From Acinetobacter oleivorans DR1 (GTDB taxonomy: Bacteria > Pseudomonadota > Gammaproteobacteria > Pseudomonadales > Moraxellaceae): a DNA stretch of 64,000 nucleotides. The position numbers and the translations under genes are program-made. The notes under the pieces were generated by a model. That model was given only the letters and a program-made list of their open reading frames with translations. It ran no database searches and was not told the origin of the DNA. The DNA is taken from assembly GCF_000196795.1 (NCBI RefSeq), contig NC_014259.1:2852001-2916000 (forward strand), written 5' to 3'. How positions within the stretch are numbered: the stretch's first letter is position 1; each line of letters opens with the position of its first letter. Positions 52,398 through 61,918 of the stretch are shown here, in pieces.

Positions 52398-53276
52398 ATG
52401 AAAGAAGGTCAATCAAGTCGTACCGCCGAAGCTGCTGCTGCATTACGGGCCAATCATTTTCAAAATACGAAGAACCCTGTATTTTCAGACCCTTATGCTT
52501 TTGAGCTGACCAGTAAAGGCTGGAAAAAACTGCTCTCTAACCCACTGATTGTTAAAGTCATGAATTCTTCGGTTTTAAACCGTACTTTAGGTTTACTTAC
52601 TGGGCAAGTGGTCGGGCGCTCCCGTTATGCCGAAGATTTACTTGCTCAGGCAGTTCAACAAGATACTCAACAATATGTGTTAGTCGGTGCTGGCCTAGAC
52701 TCTTTTGCACTACGTGAATCACACCATTACCCTACTTTGAAAATTTTTGAAGTGGATCATCCTGATACTCAAGCTGCTAAACAGACTAAGCTAAAAAAGT
52801 TAAGAAATATTCCTGCTACCGTTGAGTTTGTCGCGATTAACTTTGAAAAAGAGTCTATTTCGGAAGCCCTGACCAGAAGTGTCTATGATTCATCTGCTCC
52901 TGCATTTTTTTCATGGTTAGGCACAACGCACTATTTAAACCCGCAAACGACCTTGCAAACCTTAAAAAGTATTGCAGAATTTGCTGCAAATGGTAGTGAA
53001 GTGGTACTCGACTATTCGACCGATTTTCAGGAATTAAACGGTATTGAGCGACTTGGAAGTATGGGCGTTGCACAGTTTACCCATTTGCTGAAAGAACCTT
53101 TATTAGGTCAATTTAAACCAATAGATTTACATCATGCAGTGGAACAGATGGGATTTGAAGTGGTCGAAGATCTTTCAGGTGAAGCCATTACTGAACGATA
53201 TTTTAATGCACGAATCGATGAAATTCGCCACACCTCAGCAACACGCTTATTACATTTACGTTTAAATAGAAAATAA
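52398..53276 (+). CDS. SAM-dependent methyltransferase, TIGR00027/PPM1-like family
   Basis: A 292-residue methyltransferase of the leucine carboxyl methyltransferase-like group. SSRTAEAAAALRANHF at the N-terminus, YVLVGAGLDSFALRE (SAM loop) near 95, FEVDHPDTQAAKQTKL near 115 and FFSWLGTTHYLN near 170. Such proteins often modify polyketides or hydroxyl or carboxyl groups. The substrate is unknown. AGGA sits five bases before the ATG. Last gene of the TetR-linked set. Confidence 0.88.
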   Translation: MKEGQSSRTAEAAAALRANHFQNTKNPVFSDPYAFELTSKGWKKLLSNPLIVKVMNSSVLNRTLGLLTGQVVGRSRYAEDLLAQAVQQDTQQYVLVGAGLDSFALRESHHYPTLKIFEVDHPDTQAAKQTKLKKLRNIPATVEFVAINFEKESISEALTRSVYDSSAPAFFSWLGTTHYLNPQTTLQTLKSIAEFAANGSEVVLDYSTDFQELNGIERLGSMGVAQFTHLLKEPLLGQFKPIDLHHAVEQMGFEVVEDLSGEAITERYFNARIDEIRHTSATRLLHLRLNRK

Positions 53277-53281
53277 TGTTG

Positions 53282-53313
53282 AAAGCCAACTTAGACTTTA
53301 AGTTGGCTTTTTT
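53282..53313. terminator. Terminator between the methyltransferase and LysR genes
   Basis: Perfect 12-bp arms AAAGCCAACTTA (53282-53293) and TAAGTTGGCTTT (53299-53310), then T. Confidence 0.9.
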
Positions 53314-53334
53314 AAATCTAGCTTAATACCATCA

Positions 53335-54255
53335 TTACCAGCTTGAACGCGGCTCTGGCCCATCGACATGCTGATTTAAAAATTGGCGCAAATGATCTAA
53401 AAAGTGCGCGACTTTAGGTGACAGATTAAGTCTCTCTAAATACACCGCATAGACATCTGCTGGTGGTGTTTCATAGTCCTCTAGCACTTGAACCAATCTG
53501 CCACTTCTTAAATATTTTGCTACGTCCCACTCTGCTCGCATCAAAATACCGTAGCCTTCTAAAGCCCAATTTAATGCGACTGCCCCATCATTCGTACTCA
53601 GTTGCCCATGAACTTTAACAGTTTCAACTTGTTTGCCATGACTTAACCGCCAATTACCATAAGCAGAATCATTTTGCCGAATCACAATACACTGATGCTG
53701 TGTTAAATCATGGGGAGTGAGCGGTTGCCCTGCCATTTTTAAATAGCTAGGTGATGCACATAATAAACGGCGGTTGGCTGCCAATTTTTTGGCAATGAGA
53801 CGCGAATCGGGTATTTCACCAAAGCGGATTGACACATCAATAGCTTCATCTGGCAGATTAATCGGGCGATCAGTTAAATGCAGTTGGACATCGACATCAG
53901 GATAGATTTTGGCAAATGTAGAAATCGCTGGAGCAATATAAGAACGACCAAAGCCTAAAGGCGCATTCACACGCAATACCCCTTTGGGTGCTGCTCGACT
54001 ACTTGAAACCAAACGCTCCATTTCATCGATCTCTTTTAAAATACGAACCGCATTTTCAAAGTAGACCTCACCTTCACTGGTTAAGCTAATTCTGCGTGTT
54101 GTTCTATTTAAAAGCCTTACTCCTAAACGCTCTTCAAGTTGAGTTAAACGTCTAGAAACCGCAGGTGGGGTCAGGTTTAACTCTCGTGCCGTCGCGACAA
54201 GACTTCCTTGTTTAACCAATAAACAAAAGAAAGCTAATTCCGTATCTGCATTCAT
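53335..54255 (-). CDS. LysR-family regulator, probably of tartrate genes
   Basis: A 306-residue LysR-type regulator: N-terminal winged helix with LVATARELNLTPPAVSRRLTQLEERLGVRLLNRTTRRISLT, and a C-terminal effector domain from about 90 (GVLRVNAPLGFGRSYIAP). Divergent from the MFS-ttdA-ttdB operon, the usual place of a LysR activator. E. coli TtdR controls its tartrate operon in this way. The effector is inferred to be tartrate or a related dicarboxylate. Confidence 0.9.
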   Translation of the reverse strand: MNADTELAFFCLLVKQGSLVATARELNLTPPAVSRRLTQLEERLGVRLLNRTTRRISLTSEGEVYFENAVRILKEIDEMERLVSSSRAAPKGVLRVNAPLGFGRSYIAPAISTFAKIYPDVDVQLHLTDRPINLPDEAIDVSIRFGEIPDSRLIAKKLAANRRLLCASPSYLKMAGQPLTPHDLTQHQCIVIRQNDSAYGNWRLSHGKQVETVKVHGQLSTNDGAVALNWALEGYGILMRAEWDVAKYLRSGRLVQVLEDYETPPADVYAVYLERLNLSPKVAHFLDHLRQFLNQHVDGPEPRSSW

Positions 54256-54493
54256 GATTATTAAGTTTTTTGCAATAGTGATTTAACTTTATATCGATTC
54301 ATCAGTTTTTTAAAGGGTTTAACATCCATTTCATTGTTTCCCGACATAAGCCGTCTCTTGTTTAAGAGCATAAAAACGTCCGCAGAAGGAATGCTGTGGA
54401 TGAACGGGAAAAAGCCATCTAGCCGTATGAATAGCGGTAAAGAAAGCGAAAACTACCAATCAGGATTGGTAGTCATGAATATGGAGTCATGAC
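54256..54493. promoter_or_regulatory. LysR/MFS intergenic region with structured leader
   Basis: A 238-base region. A perfect 10-bp palindrome ACTACCAATC (54452-54461) and GATTGGTAGT (54464-54473) with a 2-base loop ends 20 bases before the MFS ATG. A second pair TCCGCAG and CTGTGGA lies about 60 bases upstream of it. Position and spacing suggest a folded 5' leader, or an inverted repeat bound by the LysR protein. Confidence 0.5.
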
Positions 54494-55792
54494 ATGGAAA
54501 TGGATATTGAAAAGCGAACGTTACGTCGGATCATATGGAGAATCGTACCGTTTATTATGTTGTTATACCTTGTAGCCTATATCGACCGCGTCAATATTGG
54601 CTTTGCCGCACTCACCATGAAAGAAGACCTAGGTTTTACCGCCTCAGTTCTCGGGTTTGGTGCGGGAATTTTCTTTTTGGGTTATTTCTTATTTGAAGTC
54701 CCATCCAACATTATTTTGCATAAAGTCGGTGCCCGTATCTGGATTGCTCGAGTCATGGTGACTTGGGGTCTGATTGCAGCGGGAATGGCCTTTGTAGAAA
54801 GCTCAACCAGCTTTTACGTTATGCGATTTTTACTCGGTGTTGCCGAAGCGGGTTTCTTTCCGGGCATTATTTTGTACTTAACTTACTGGTTTCCTGCACG
54901 CCATCGCGCTGGTGTGATTGCTTTATTTATGGCAGCCGCCCCAATTGCCACAGCAGTTGGTTCACCAATCTCTGCCGCGTTACTTGAAATGCATGGAATT
55001 TTGGGGCTCGCTGGCTGGCAATGGATGTTCATTATTGAAGCAATACCAGCACTCATCTTAGGCGTTGTCGTTTTTAAATATATGACTGATCGCCCTGAAC
55101 AAGCCACTTGGTTAAAACAGGATGAACGCGAATGGCTTGTAAAAACCATGAAAGAAGAAGATGTCGGGAAAAATGCACCTCAGCATCACAGCATTCTTCG
55201 CGGTCTTGCCAACCCACGAGTACTTGCCCTTGCGTTGATTTATTTCGGAACATCGGCTGGGCTTTATACCCTCGGCATCTGGGCACCACAAATTATTAAA
55301 CAGCTTGGCGTAACGTCTATGACTGTCGGGCTTTTAAATGCCATTCCACCAATCGTTTCTGTCATTGCCATGGTTTTATGGTCTCGACACTCTGACCGCA
55401 CCAATGAACGTACATGGCATGTTGCTCTCGCATGTTTAACCGCAGCGGTTGGTCTCGCAATTGCAGCAGGCACACACAATGTCATTGGATTAATTGCCGC
55501 ACTTACCATTGTGAATGTCGGTATTAGTTGTGCCAAGCCACCGCTATGGAGCATGCCAACCATGTTCTTGTCAGGATCAGCCGCAGCGGCAGGCATTGCC
55601 ACGATTAACTCAATTGGAAATTTAGGTGGGTTTGCAGGCCCTGCCATGATCGGCTGGATTAAAGATCAAACTGGAGATTTTACAGGTGGACTCTATTTTG
55701 TGGCAGGCCTACTCATTATCTCGACCTTACTGACACTAGTGCTGAGCTTCTCCCAAAAAGTGAAAGTAAACACTGCCAAAGCAACCCAATAA
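54494..55792 (+). CDS. MFS transporter, anion:cation symporter family (probably tartrate)
   Basis: A 432-residue carrier with 12 membrane segments. The N-terminal PFIMLLYLVAYIDRVNIGFAAL and the loop FEVPSNIILHKVGARIWIARVMVTWG are the signature of the ACS family that takes up organic acids, including the tartrate carrier TtuB and hexuronate carriers. Linked to ttdAB, so tartrate is the likely substrate. GGAG lies seven bases before the ATG. First gene of the operon with ttdA and ttdB. Confidence 0.9.
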   Translation: MEMDIEKRTLRRIIWRIVPFIMLLYLVAYIDRVNIGFAALTMKEDLGFTASVLGFGAGIFFLGYFLFEVPSNIILHKVGARIWIARVMVTWGLIAAGMAFVESSTSFYVMRFLLGVAEAGFFPGIILYLTYWFPARHRAGVIALFMAAAPIATAVGSPISAALLEMHGILGLAGWQWMFIIEAIPALILGVVVFKYMTDRPEQATWLKQDEREWLVKTMKEEDVGKNAPQHHSILRGLANPRVLALALIYFGTSAGLYTLGIWAPQIIKQLGVTSMTVGLLNAIPPIVSVIAMVLWSRHSDRTNERTWHVALACLTAAVGLAIAAGTHNVIGLIAALTIVNVGISCAKPPLWSMPTMFLSGSAAAAGIATINSIGNLGGFAGPAMIGWIKDQTGDFTGGLYFVAGLLIISTLLTLVLSFSQKVKVNTAKATQ

Positions 55793-55841
55793 CTCTATTT
55801 ACATCAATTAGATCTGAACAAGTTTCTTCAAGGAGCACAAC

Positions 55842-56741
55842 ATGGACAAAGATATTGCAGTCCAGTCCCTTACGGACACCATGGCCAAATTTACGGCTTA
55901 TATTGGAAAACGCCTACCTAAAGATGTGAAAAGCAAGTTAATTGAACTGCGTACTTTAGAAACCAATCCATTGGCTAAGTCAGTTTATGACTCGATGGAA
56001 GAAAATCAGCAAGCAGCCGATAAGCTCAACCGCCCAAGCTGCCAAGACACGGGTGTGATTCAATATTTCGTTGAAGCAGGTGCCAACTTCCCTTTGCTTG
56101 GTGAACTTCAAGATATTTTGAGCGAAGCAACTGCTGAAGCAACTCGCATAGGTCCTTTACGTCACAATGCTGTCGAAACCTTCGATGAAAAAAATACGGG
56201 CACCAATACTGGTACTCAAATTCCATGGTTAGACTGGCGTATTGTGCCTGAACTCGACACTTGTACCATTGATGTCTATATGGCTGGTGGCGGTTGTACC
56301 CTACCCGGTGCGGCAAAAGTTTTAATGCCAGGTCAAGGCTATGAAGGTGTTGCTGAATTTGTGATGGATGTTATTACCGAACGCGGTGTAAATGCCTGTC
56401 CACCGTTACTAGTTGGTGTTGGGGTATCAACTTCGGTTGAAACCGCAGCTCGTCTTTCTAAACTCGCGATTATGCGTCCGGTTGACTCAACAAGTGATAA
56501 TCCACGCGCTGCCTTAATGGAACAACTGTTAGAACAAGGTCTTAATGAAATTGGTATTGGCCCGCAGGGACTCACAGGTAATAACAGCGTGATGGGAGTC
56601 AATATTGAATCTTCTGCACGCCACCCATCAACTATTGGGGTTGCCGTAAATACAGGTTGCTGGGCACATCGCCGTGGCAAAATTAAGATTAACCCAGATA
56701 TGTCTTATGAAATCTTATCTCATGAAGGAGTTGTACTATGA
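55842..56741 (+). CDS. ttdA: L(+)-tartrate dehydratase subunit alpha
   Basis: The alpha subunit of an oxygen-sensitive iron-sulphur hydro-lyase that turns tartrate into oxaloacetate. The 299 residues resemble E. coli TtdA (303). Cys residues that hold the [4Fe-4S] cluster can be placed: PSCQDTGV near 64, GGGCTLPG near 150 and NTGCWAHRRGKI near 275. It belongs to the class I fumarase N-terminal half, so a fumarase-like activity is the alternative. AAGGAG precedes the ATG. Its stop overlaps the ttdB start by 4 bases, for coupled translation. Confidence 0.9.
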   Translation: MDKDIAVQSLTDTMAKFTAYIGKRLPKDVKSKLIELRTLETNPLAKSVYDSMEENQQAADKLNRPSCQDTGVIQYFVEAGANFPLLGELQDILSEATAEATRIGPLRHNAVETFDEKNTGTNTGTQIPWLDWRIVPELDTCTIDVYMAGGGCTLPGAAKVLMPGQGYEGVAEFVMDVITERGVNACPPLLVGVGVSTSVETAARLSKLAIMRPVDSTSDNPRAALMEQLLEQGLNEIGIGPQGLTGNNSVMGVNIESSARHPSTIGVAVNTGCWAHRRGKIKINPDMSYEILSHEGVVL

Positions 56742-57346
56742 AAAAAATTCTGACCACTCCTATTAAAGATGAAGATCTTTTAGACCTTAAAGTCGGTGAT
56801 GTCGTTTATTTGACTGGCCGTTTGGTAACTTGTCGCGATGTTGCCCATCGCAGACTAATCGAACAAGGTCGAGAACTACCAGTTAACCTTGAAGGCGGAG
56901 CGATTTTTCACGCTGGCCCTATTGTGCGCAAGAAAGGTGAAAACGACTTCGAAATGGTTTCGATCGGACCGACAACCAGTATGCGGATGGAAAAATTCGA
57001 ACGGGAATTTATCAAACAAACTGGCGTTAAGCTTATTGTAGGTAAAGGTGGCATGGGACCAGAAACAGCTGCTGGATGTCAGGAAAATATTGCCGTTCAT
57101 GCAATTTTTCCAGGCGGCTGTGCGGTACTCGCAGCAACCTTAGTTGAAGAGATTGAAGGTGCTGAATGGCAGGATTTAGGTATGCCAGAAACTCTTTGGA
57201 TAAATCGAGTGAGAGAATTTGGTCCGCTCATTATTTCTATCGATACTAAAGGCAACAACCTGATTCAACAAAACAAAGTTGAGTTTCAAGCCAAGAAAGC
57301 CCCGATTTTAGAAAAAATTAGCAAACAGCTGAGCTTTATTAAATAA
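56738..57346 (+). CDS. ttdB: L(+)-tartrate dehydratase subunit beta
   Basis: The beta subunit (202 residues; E. coli TtdB 201), equal to the C-terminal half of class I fumarase. It contains LKVGDVVYLTGRLVTCRDVAHRRLIE, then NLEGGAIFHAGPI and SIGPTTSMRMEKFE, and KGGMGPETAAGCQENIAVHA. Together with TtdA it forms the alpha2-beta2 dehydratase. It overlaps ttdA by 4 bases and ends just before a terminator. Confidence 0.92.
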   Translation: MKKILTTPIKDEDLLDLKVGDVVYLTGRLVTCRDVAHRRLIEQGRELPVNLEGGAIFHAGPIVRKKGENDFEMVSIGPTTSMRMEKFEREFIKQTGVKLIVGKGGMGPETAAGCQENIAVHAIFPGGCAVLAATLVEEIEGAEWQDLGMPETLWINRVREFGPLIISIDTKGNNLIQQNKVEFQAKKAPILEKISKQLSFIK

Positions 57347-57356
57347 ACCACTCTTT

Positions 57357-57392
57357 AGATGAAGGGAAAGCAAAAGCACCCTTCATCTTTTA
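57357..57392. terminator. Terminator after ttdB, shared with the AraC gene
   Basis: AGATGAAGGG (57357-57366) and CCCTTCATCT (57379-57388), followed by a T run. It touches the stop of the convergent AraC gene at 57390. Confidence 0.88.
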
Positions 57393-58415
57393 TTTTTGTA
57401 CTAAACGCATGGCATGAGGTGTTTTCCCATGCCATCTTTTATAAGCATGAATAAAACTAGCAGGTTCCGCATAGCCTAACCACTCAGCAATCTGCTCGAT
57501 AGATACTTTAGGCAAAGCTAGATATTGCTCAGCTAGAACTTGTCTGACTTCTTCACGAATCTGAATAAAAGTCATTCCTTCAGATGCCAAGTGACGGCGT
57601 AAAGTACGAATATTTAAATGCAAACGTTCAGCTACGATTTCCATAGAAGGCATTTCACCTCGCACAGTCATCAATTGCTGTTGTACTAAATTAATAAATT
57701 TCTTTTGGGTTTGACGCTTATCTAAAATTTGTCGACATTGTTCTTCTGCCGTATATAGCACCAGCTCATTTGCCATTTGCAGCTTTTGATTAATTTTCTG
57801 TGCATCAAGCAGAACAAAACTTTTGCTAGAACCAAATTCAGGCATGACCCCAAATAATTTTTCATAAGCCTCTAAATGATCTGTAGGTTCAAAAGAAAAA
57901 GCCAAATATTGGCAAAAGTTATCTTGTACGAGGTCGCGTTGCACCGTAATAAGAGCGGCAGCATCGCGTTCAATAATAAATTGCCTAACCAAAGATGGAA
58001 TTCCTTCCTCTTCAATATCGACACGTGTTCCTGCATCAGTATCTGAAACTAAAAAACGGGTAAACGCAAAAGTAAGTGAAAAATAAGTGAGAGCTAAATC
58101 AAGCGCTTCACGAATGCTGGCACTACTCATCAGCGCCATACCTAATGGCCCAAATGTTGTGAAATGATAGCGTGTACCTACTTCTAAGCCCAACACTGGT
58201 CGGTCTGGAAACTGTGCAACCAGATTATGAATGAGCTGTAATTCCTGTTGCCCTGACACCACCATATTCGGGTCAAGCAACTGCTGTTGACTCAATCCTG
58301 TTCCATCTAAAATGGTCTGATAAGAAGCTCCTGCTTCTACTGCAAAATCAGCCATGAGTCGGACACTATGTATGCTGCGTTCAAATGCCCAAGCGTACGT
58401 CACTGTACTTTCCAA
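57390..58415 (-). CDS. AraC-family regulator of the downstream oxygenase cluster
   Basis: A 341-residue regulator with an arabinose-type ligand domain (about 15-210, FTTFGPLGMALMSSASIREAL) and C-terminal helix-turn-helix pair (about 245-335; MEIVAERLHLNIRTLRRHLA and IEQIAEWLGYAEPASFIHAYKRWHG). This is the same layout as AlkR at 2819. The start is a TTG with GAGGA just upstream, and the first residues (ESTVTYAWAFERS) fit the family. Divergent from the BVMO-SDR-esterase-GMC set, which it presumably activates. Confidence 0.88.
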   Translation of the reverse strand: MESTVTYAWAFERSIHSVRLMADFAVEAGASYQTILDGTGLSQQQLLDPNMVVSGQQELQLIHNLVAQFPDRPVLGLEVGTRYHFTTFGPLGMALMSSASIREALDLALTYFSLTFAFTRFLVSDTDAGTRVDIEEEGIPSLVRQFIIERDAAALITVQRDLVQDNFCQYLAFSFEPTDHLEAYEKLFGVMPEFGSSKSFVLLDAQKINQKLQMANELVLYTAEEQCRQILDKRQTQKKFINLVQQQLMTVRGEMPSMEIVAERLHLNIRTLRRHLASEGMTFIQIREEVRQVLAEQYLALPKVSIEQIAEWLGYAEPASFIHAYKRWHGKTPHAMRLVQK

Positions 58416-58538
58416 AATGTCCTCGAATCACAATATTTTGTCCTCATCCATCCTCTAAATCAAGCAAATAAACGACTATTCTGCATACAGGAAATTGCGA
58501 TTCTTTCGCCCACTGTTTTTAAGGATTTAGAGCAGCCT

Positions 58539-60026
58539 ATGTTTAATTCGTCGACTAATTCAAATAAAAATGTACGCATCGCCATCATTGGCACTGGCTT
58601 TGGTGGTCTAGGACTTGCCATTCGTCTCAAACAAGCAGGTTTTGAACAATTTACTCTATTTGAAAAAGCTGCCGATGTTGGTGGTGTATGGCGTGACAAT
58701 ACGTATCCGGGTGCTGCCTGTGATGTGCCCTCTCATTTGTATTCCTTTTCTTTTGAACAAGAACTCGGCTGGAAAAACCGTTTTGGTACCTCTCAAGAGA
58801 TTTATCAATATTTACGTCACTGTGCCGATAAATACGACATTCGTCCACATGTTCAATTTAATACTGAAATAGCCAGTGCCGAATTTGATGCGCTGCAAGG
58901 CGTATGGCACATTCAAAGTACAACTGGTGAACAGTTTGAAGCTGAATTTTTAGTTGGTGCTGTAGGCCAACTCAACCGCCCTGCCTATCCAAAACTTAAA
59001 GGCATTGAAAACTTTAAAGGTAAGGCATTTCACTCAGCACGTTGGGATCATGATTATGACTTAACTGGCAAACGTGTTGCAGTGATCGGTACAGGTGCAA
59101 GCGCAATTCAATTTGTACCTGAAATTGCAAAACAAGTAGCACATCTAGACGTTTATCAACGTTCAGCACCTTACGTGATTCCAAAACCAGATCGGGTTTA
59201 CCAACCTTTAGAGAAAAAAGCATTCCGCAAATTACCGATTTTGCAAAGTCTAGATCGTGCCTTGCAATATGGACATCACGAAATTCGTCTGTTGGCTTTT
59301 ACAACTTCTTTAAATGAAATGCCTTTGGTGGAATATCTATTCCAACGCCATATTCGTAAGGTAGTTAAAGACTCCAAATTACGCCACCGTTTAATGCCAG
59401 ATTATCCAATTGGCTGTAAGCGTATTTTAATCTCTAACCAGTGGTATGAAACGCTGACCCAACCTCATGTCGATGTGATTAATACTGGCATTCAAGAAAT
59501 TACCGAAAACGGCATTTTAGATACGGAAGGAAAGCTACGTGAAATCGATACCATTATTTATGGTACAGGTTTTGCCGCAACCGAATTTATGGCGCCAATG
59601 CAGATTACAGGTCTTGATGGTCGCACCTTAAAAGACACATGGAAAGATGGTGCAGAAGCTTATCTCGGCTTAACTGTGAGCGGCTTTCCAAACTTCTTTA
59701 TGCTTTATGGTCCAAACACCAATCTTGGGCACAACTCAATTGTCTATATGATTGAAAGCCAAGTGAATTATATTTTAGATGCCATTCAAACAACCCTACA
59801 AAATAAACTTCTGTTCACCAATGTTCGTACAGAAGTTCAACATGAGTTTAATCAAAGCATTCAAGAAAAAATGAAGAAAACTGTCTGGGCACAAGGTTGT
59901 ACTAGTTGGTATCAAACTGCTGATGGCAAAAATACCAATAACTGGCCGGGCTTTACCCTTGAATATCGACAACGCACTCGTCGCTTCGATGTTGAAAACT
60001 ACACTCAGGTTTCGGCTATTTCTTAA
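58539..60026 (+). CDS. Baeyer-Villiger-type flavin monooxygenase
   Basis: A 495-residue FAD/NADPH monooxygenase. FAD motif AIIGTGFGGLGLAIRL near 16, GVWRDNTYPGAACDVPSHLYSFSF near 45, the Baeyer-Villiger fingerprint FKGKAFHSARWD complete with Asp, and NADPH motif AVIGTGASAIQFVPEI near 180. Such enzymes insert oxygen next to a ketone to give an ester. The ATG at 58539 begins the conserved region, with AAGGA about 13 bases before it, slightly far. The frame upstream (to 58368) overlaps the AraC gene and is not used. The substrate is unknown. Confidence 0.9.
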   Translation: MFNSSTNSNKNVRIAIIGTGFGGLGLAIRLKQAGFEQFTLFEKAADVGGVWRDNTYPGAACDVPSHLYSFSFEQELGWKNRFGTSQEIYQYLRHCADKYDIRPHVQFNTEIASAEFDALQGVWHIQSTTGEQFEAEFLVGAVGQLNRPAYPKLKGIENFKGKAFHSARWDHDYDLTGKRVAVIGTGASAIQFVPEIAKQVAHLDVYQRSAPYVIPKPDRVYQPLEKKAFRKLPILQSLDRALQYGHHEIRLLAFTTSLNEMPLVEYLFQRHIRKVVKDSKLRHRLMPDYPIGCKRILISNQWYETLTQPHVDVINTGIQEITENGILDTEGKLREIDTIIYGTGFAATEFMAPMQITGLDGRTLKDTWKDGAEAYLGLTVSGFPNFFMLYGPNTNLGHNSIVYMIESQVNYILDAIQTTLQNKLLFTNVRTEVQHEFNQSIQEKMKKTVWAQGCTSWYQTADGKNTNNWPGFTLEYRQRTRRFDVENYTQVSAIS

Positions 60027-60070
60027 TAAAGCTTCACCATAGGAAATGAGAAAAATAAACGGAGAATTTT

Positions 60071-60925
60071 ATGAAGTCTTTTAAAAATAAAGTCGCAGCT
60101 GTGACAGGTGCTGGCTCTGGTATTGGACAAGCAATTGCCATTGCACTCGCAAAACAAGGTTGCCATCTGGCACTTTCCGATATTAGTGAAGCTGGATTAG
60201 CTAAAACAGTCGAGCTGTTAACGCCTTATTCAGTCAAAGTAACCACACAAAAAGTCGATGTGGCTAAGCGTGATGAAGTTGCAACTTGGGCAAAGGCAGT
60301 TGTAGATGAACATGGCCAAGTTAATTTGATTTTTAATAATGCAGGTGTCGCAATAGGCAGTACGGCTGAAGGTGTGAGCTATGAAGATCTTGAATGGCTG
60401 ATTGGTATTAATTTTTGGGGCGTGGTTTATGGCACCAAAGAATTTTTACCTTACTTAAAGCAAAGTGGTGATGGGCATATTATTAATATTTCCAGTATGT
60501 TTGGCTTAACAGCTCAACCAACTCAAAGTGCTTATAACGCTAGTAAATTTGCCGTTCGTGGCTTCACTGAATCCCTACGCCAAGAACTCGATCTACAAAA
60601 TGCTGGAGTGAGTGCGACCTGTGTGCATCCGGGTGGTATTCGTACCAATATTGCCAAAGCTGCCCGCATGAATAATAGCGTCCAGTCTTTAGGAATGGAT
60701 CCTCTAAAAAGTCAGGATGCTTTCGATAAATTACTTCGCACCCCTGCGGATGAGGCAGCTCAACAAATTTTAGAAGCTGTTCGTAAAGACCGGCGCCGCT
60801 TACTCATTGGAGCCGATGCGAAAGCCGTTGATGTGATTCAACGTATTCTTCCGCAGGGTTACCAAAAGATTTTTGCAACTGCGACTGCCTTGCAAACTCG
60901 CCTACTCAACAAATCAGCAAAATAA
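60071..60925 (+). CDS. SDR-family oxidoreductase
   Basis: A 284-residue short-chain dehydrogenase: AVTGAGSGIGQAIAIALA near 10, FNNAGVAIG near 90, catalytic NISSMFGL with Ser near 142 and YNASK near 157. SDIS after strand 2 points to NAD. It lies 44 bases after the monooxygenase with GGAG before the ATG. It probably supplies or uses the carbonyl compound of the pathway. Confidence 0.9.
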   Translation: MKSFKNKVAAVTGAGSGIGQAIAIALAKQGCHLALSDISEAGLAKTVELLTPYSVKVTTQKVDVAKRDEVATWAKAVVDEHGQVNLIFNNAGVAIGSTAEGVSYEDLEWLIGINFWGVVYGTKEFLPYLKQSGDGHIINISSMFGLTAQPTQSAYNASKFAVRGFTESLRQELDLQNAGVSATCVHPGGIRTNIAKAARMNNSVQSLGMDPLKSQDAFDKLLRTPADEAAQQILEAVRKDRRRLLIGADAKAVDVIQRILPQGYQKIFATATALQTRLLNKSAK

Positions 60926-60933
60926 AAATAGTG

Positions 60934-60966
60934 GTCAGCATACTCTTCATTTTAAGAGATGCTGAC
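60934..60966 (+). repeat. Intercistronic hairpin between SDR and esterase genes
   Basis: GTCAGCATaCTCTT (60934-60947) pairs with AAGAGATGCTGAC (60954-60966) with one bulged base. No T run, so not a standard terminator. Confidence 0.55.
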
Positions 60967-60997
60967 TGACATTAAATGCTTAGTATGAGTCCTTATT

Positions 60998-61891
60998 ATG
61001 AAGCAGCTTCTTGCATGGACTATTCGTACCACGCTACGTCCAGCTTTATCCCCTAAAACACCACTAAAGCTACAACGTTTTTGTAGTGATGCAGCCAGTG
61101 CAATTGTGCTTGGGCCACGTGGCTATAAAACAAAAAAGCAAATAATTGCTCAAGTACCGACAGTCCATATTCGCCCCAAAACGACTCAATCAGGACTTGG
61201 CATCTTGTATTTACATGGCGGAGGCTATGTGGTGGGTAGCTCAAAAAGTCACACTAAGCTTGCTGCTCAAATCGGACATGCAGCTCAAGCACAAGTCTGG
61301 TTACCTGAATATCGCCTAGCCCCAGAGCACACAAGCCCTGCTGCTATTGAAGATGTAATTACAGTCTATAAAGCTTTACTTGCTCAAGGACAAGACCCGA
61401 AAAAACTCGTGATCGCTGGCGACTCTGCTGGCGGTGGCCTGAGTTTAAGTACTGCAATTGCGATACGGGACGCAGGGTTACCGTTACCAGCAGCATTAGT
61501 TTTACTTTCACCTTGGGTTGACTTAAGCCTCTCTGGAAGCACGATGAAAACTCATGCAGCTCAAGATGCAATGCTGTCAGAAGACTGGTTAGTTTGGTGT
61601 GCAAAAAACTATTGCGGACAAAAATCGGCAAACGATCCAACCTGTTCCCCACTCTATGCCGACTTAACTGGATTACCACCTGTTTTAATTCATGTCGGTA
61701 CCGAAGAAGTATTATTAGACGATGCAAAACGGCTTGCTAAACAAACCGAAAAGTATGGTATTCCGACGAATTTGAAGGTTTATGACCGAGTCGGACATGT
61801 TTTTCAGTTCCACGCGGGTATACTAAATGAATCTAATGACTCGATTGAGCGCATTGGGCAATTCATTGATAAACATACACAGTCAATATAA
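60998..61891 (+). CDS. Alpha/beta hydrolase, hormone-sensitive lipase family esterase
   Basis: A 297-residue esterase with HGGGYVVGS (oxyanion hole) near 75, nucleophile motif VIAGDSAGGGLSLST near 145, and the catalytic Asp (HVGTEEVLLDDAKR) and His (RVGHVFQFH) near the C-terminus. This matches the bacterial HSL family, which hydrolyses short esters. It could split the ester made by the upstream Baeyer-Villiger enzyme. Third gene of the cluster. Confidence 0.9.
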   Translation: MKQLLAWTIRTTLRPALSPKTPLKLQRFCSDAASAIVLGPRGYKTKKQIIAQVPTVHIRPKTTQSGLGILYLHGGGYVVGSSKSHTKLAAQIGHAAQAQVWLPEYRLAPEHTSPAAIEDVITVYKALLAQGQDPKKLVIAGDSAGGGLSLSTAIAIRDAGLPLPAALVLLSPWVDLSLSGSTMKTHAAQDAMLSEDWLVWCAKNYCGQKSANDPTCSPLYADLTGLPPVLIHVGTEEVLLDDAKRLAKQTEKYGIPTNLKVYDRVGHVFQFHAGILNESNDSIERIGQFIDKHTQSI

Positions 61892-61918
61892 AAATATCGC
61901 CAGAGAGGAGTCCTCGGC

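Noticed and set aside
58368..58538. N-terminal extension of the second monooxygenase by 57 residues
   Set aside because: It overlaps the divergent AraC gene, has no ribosome site, and the FAD motif is at the normal distance from the ATG at 58539.
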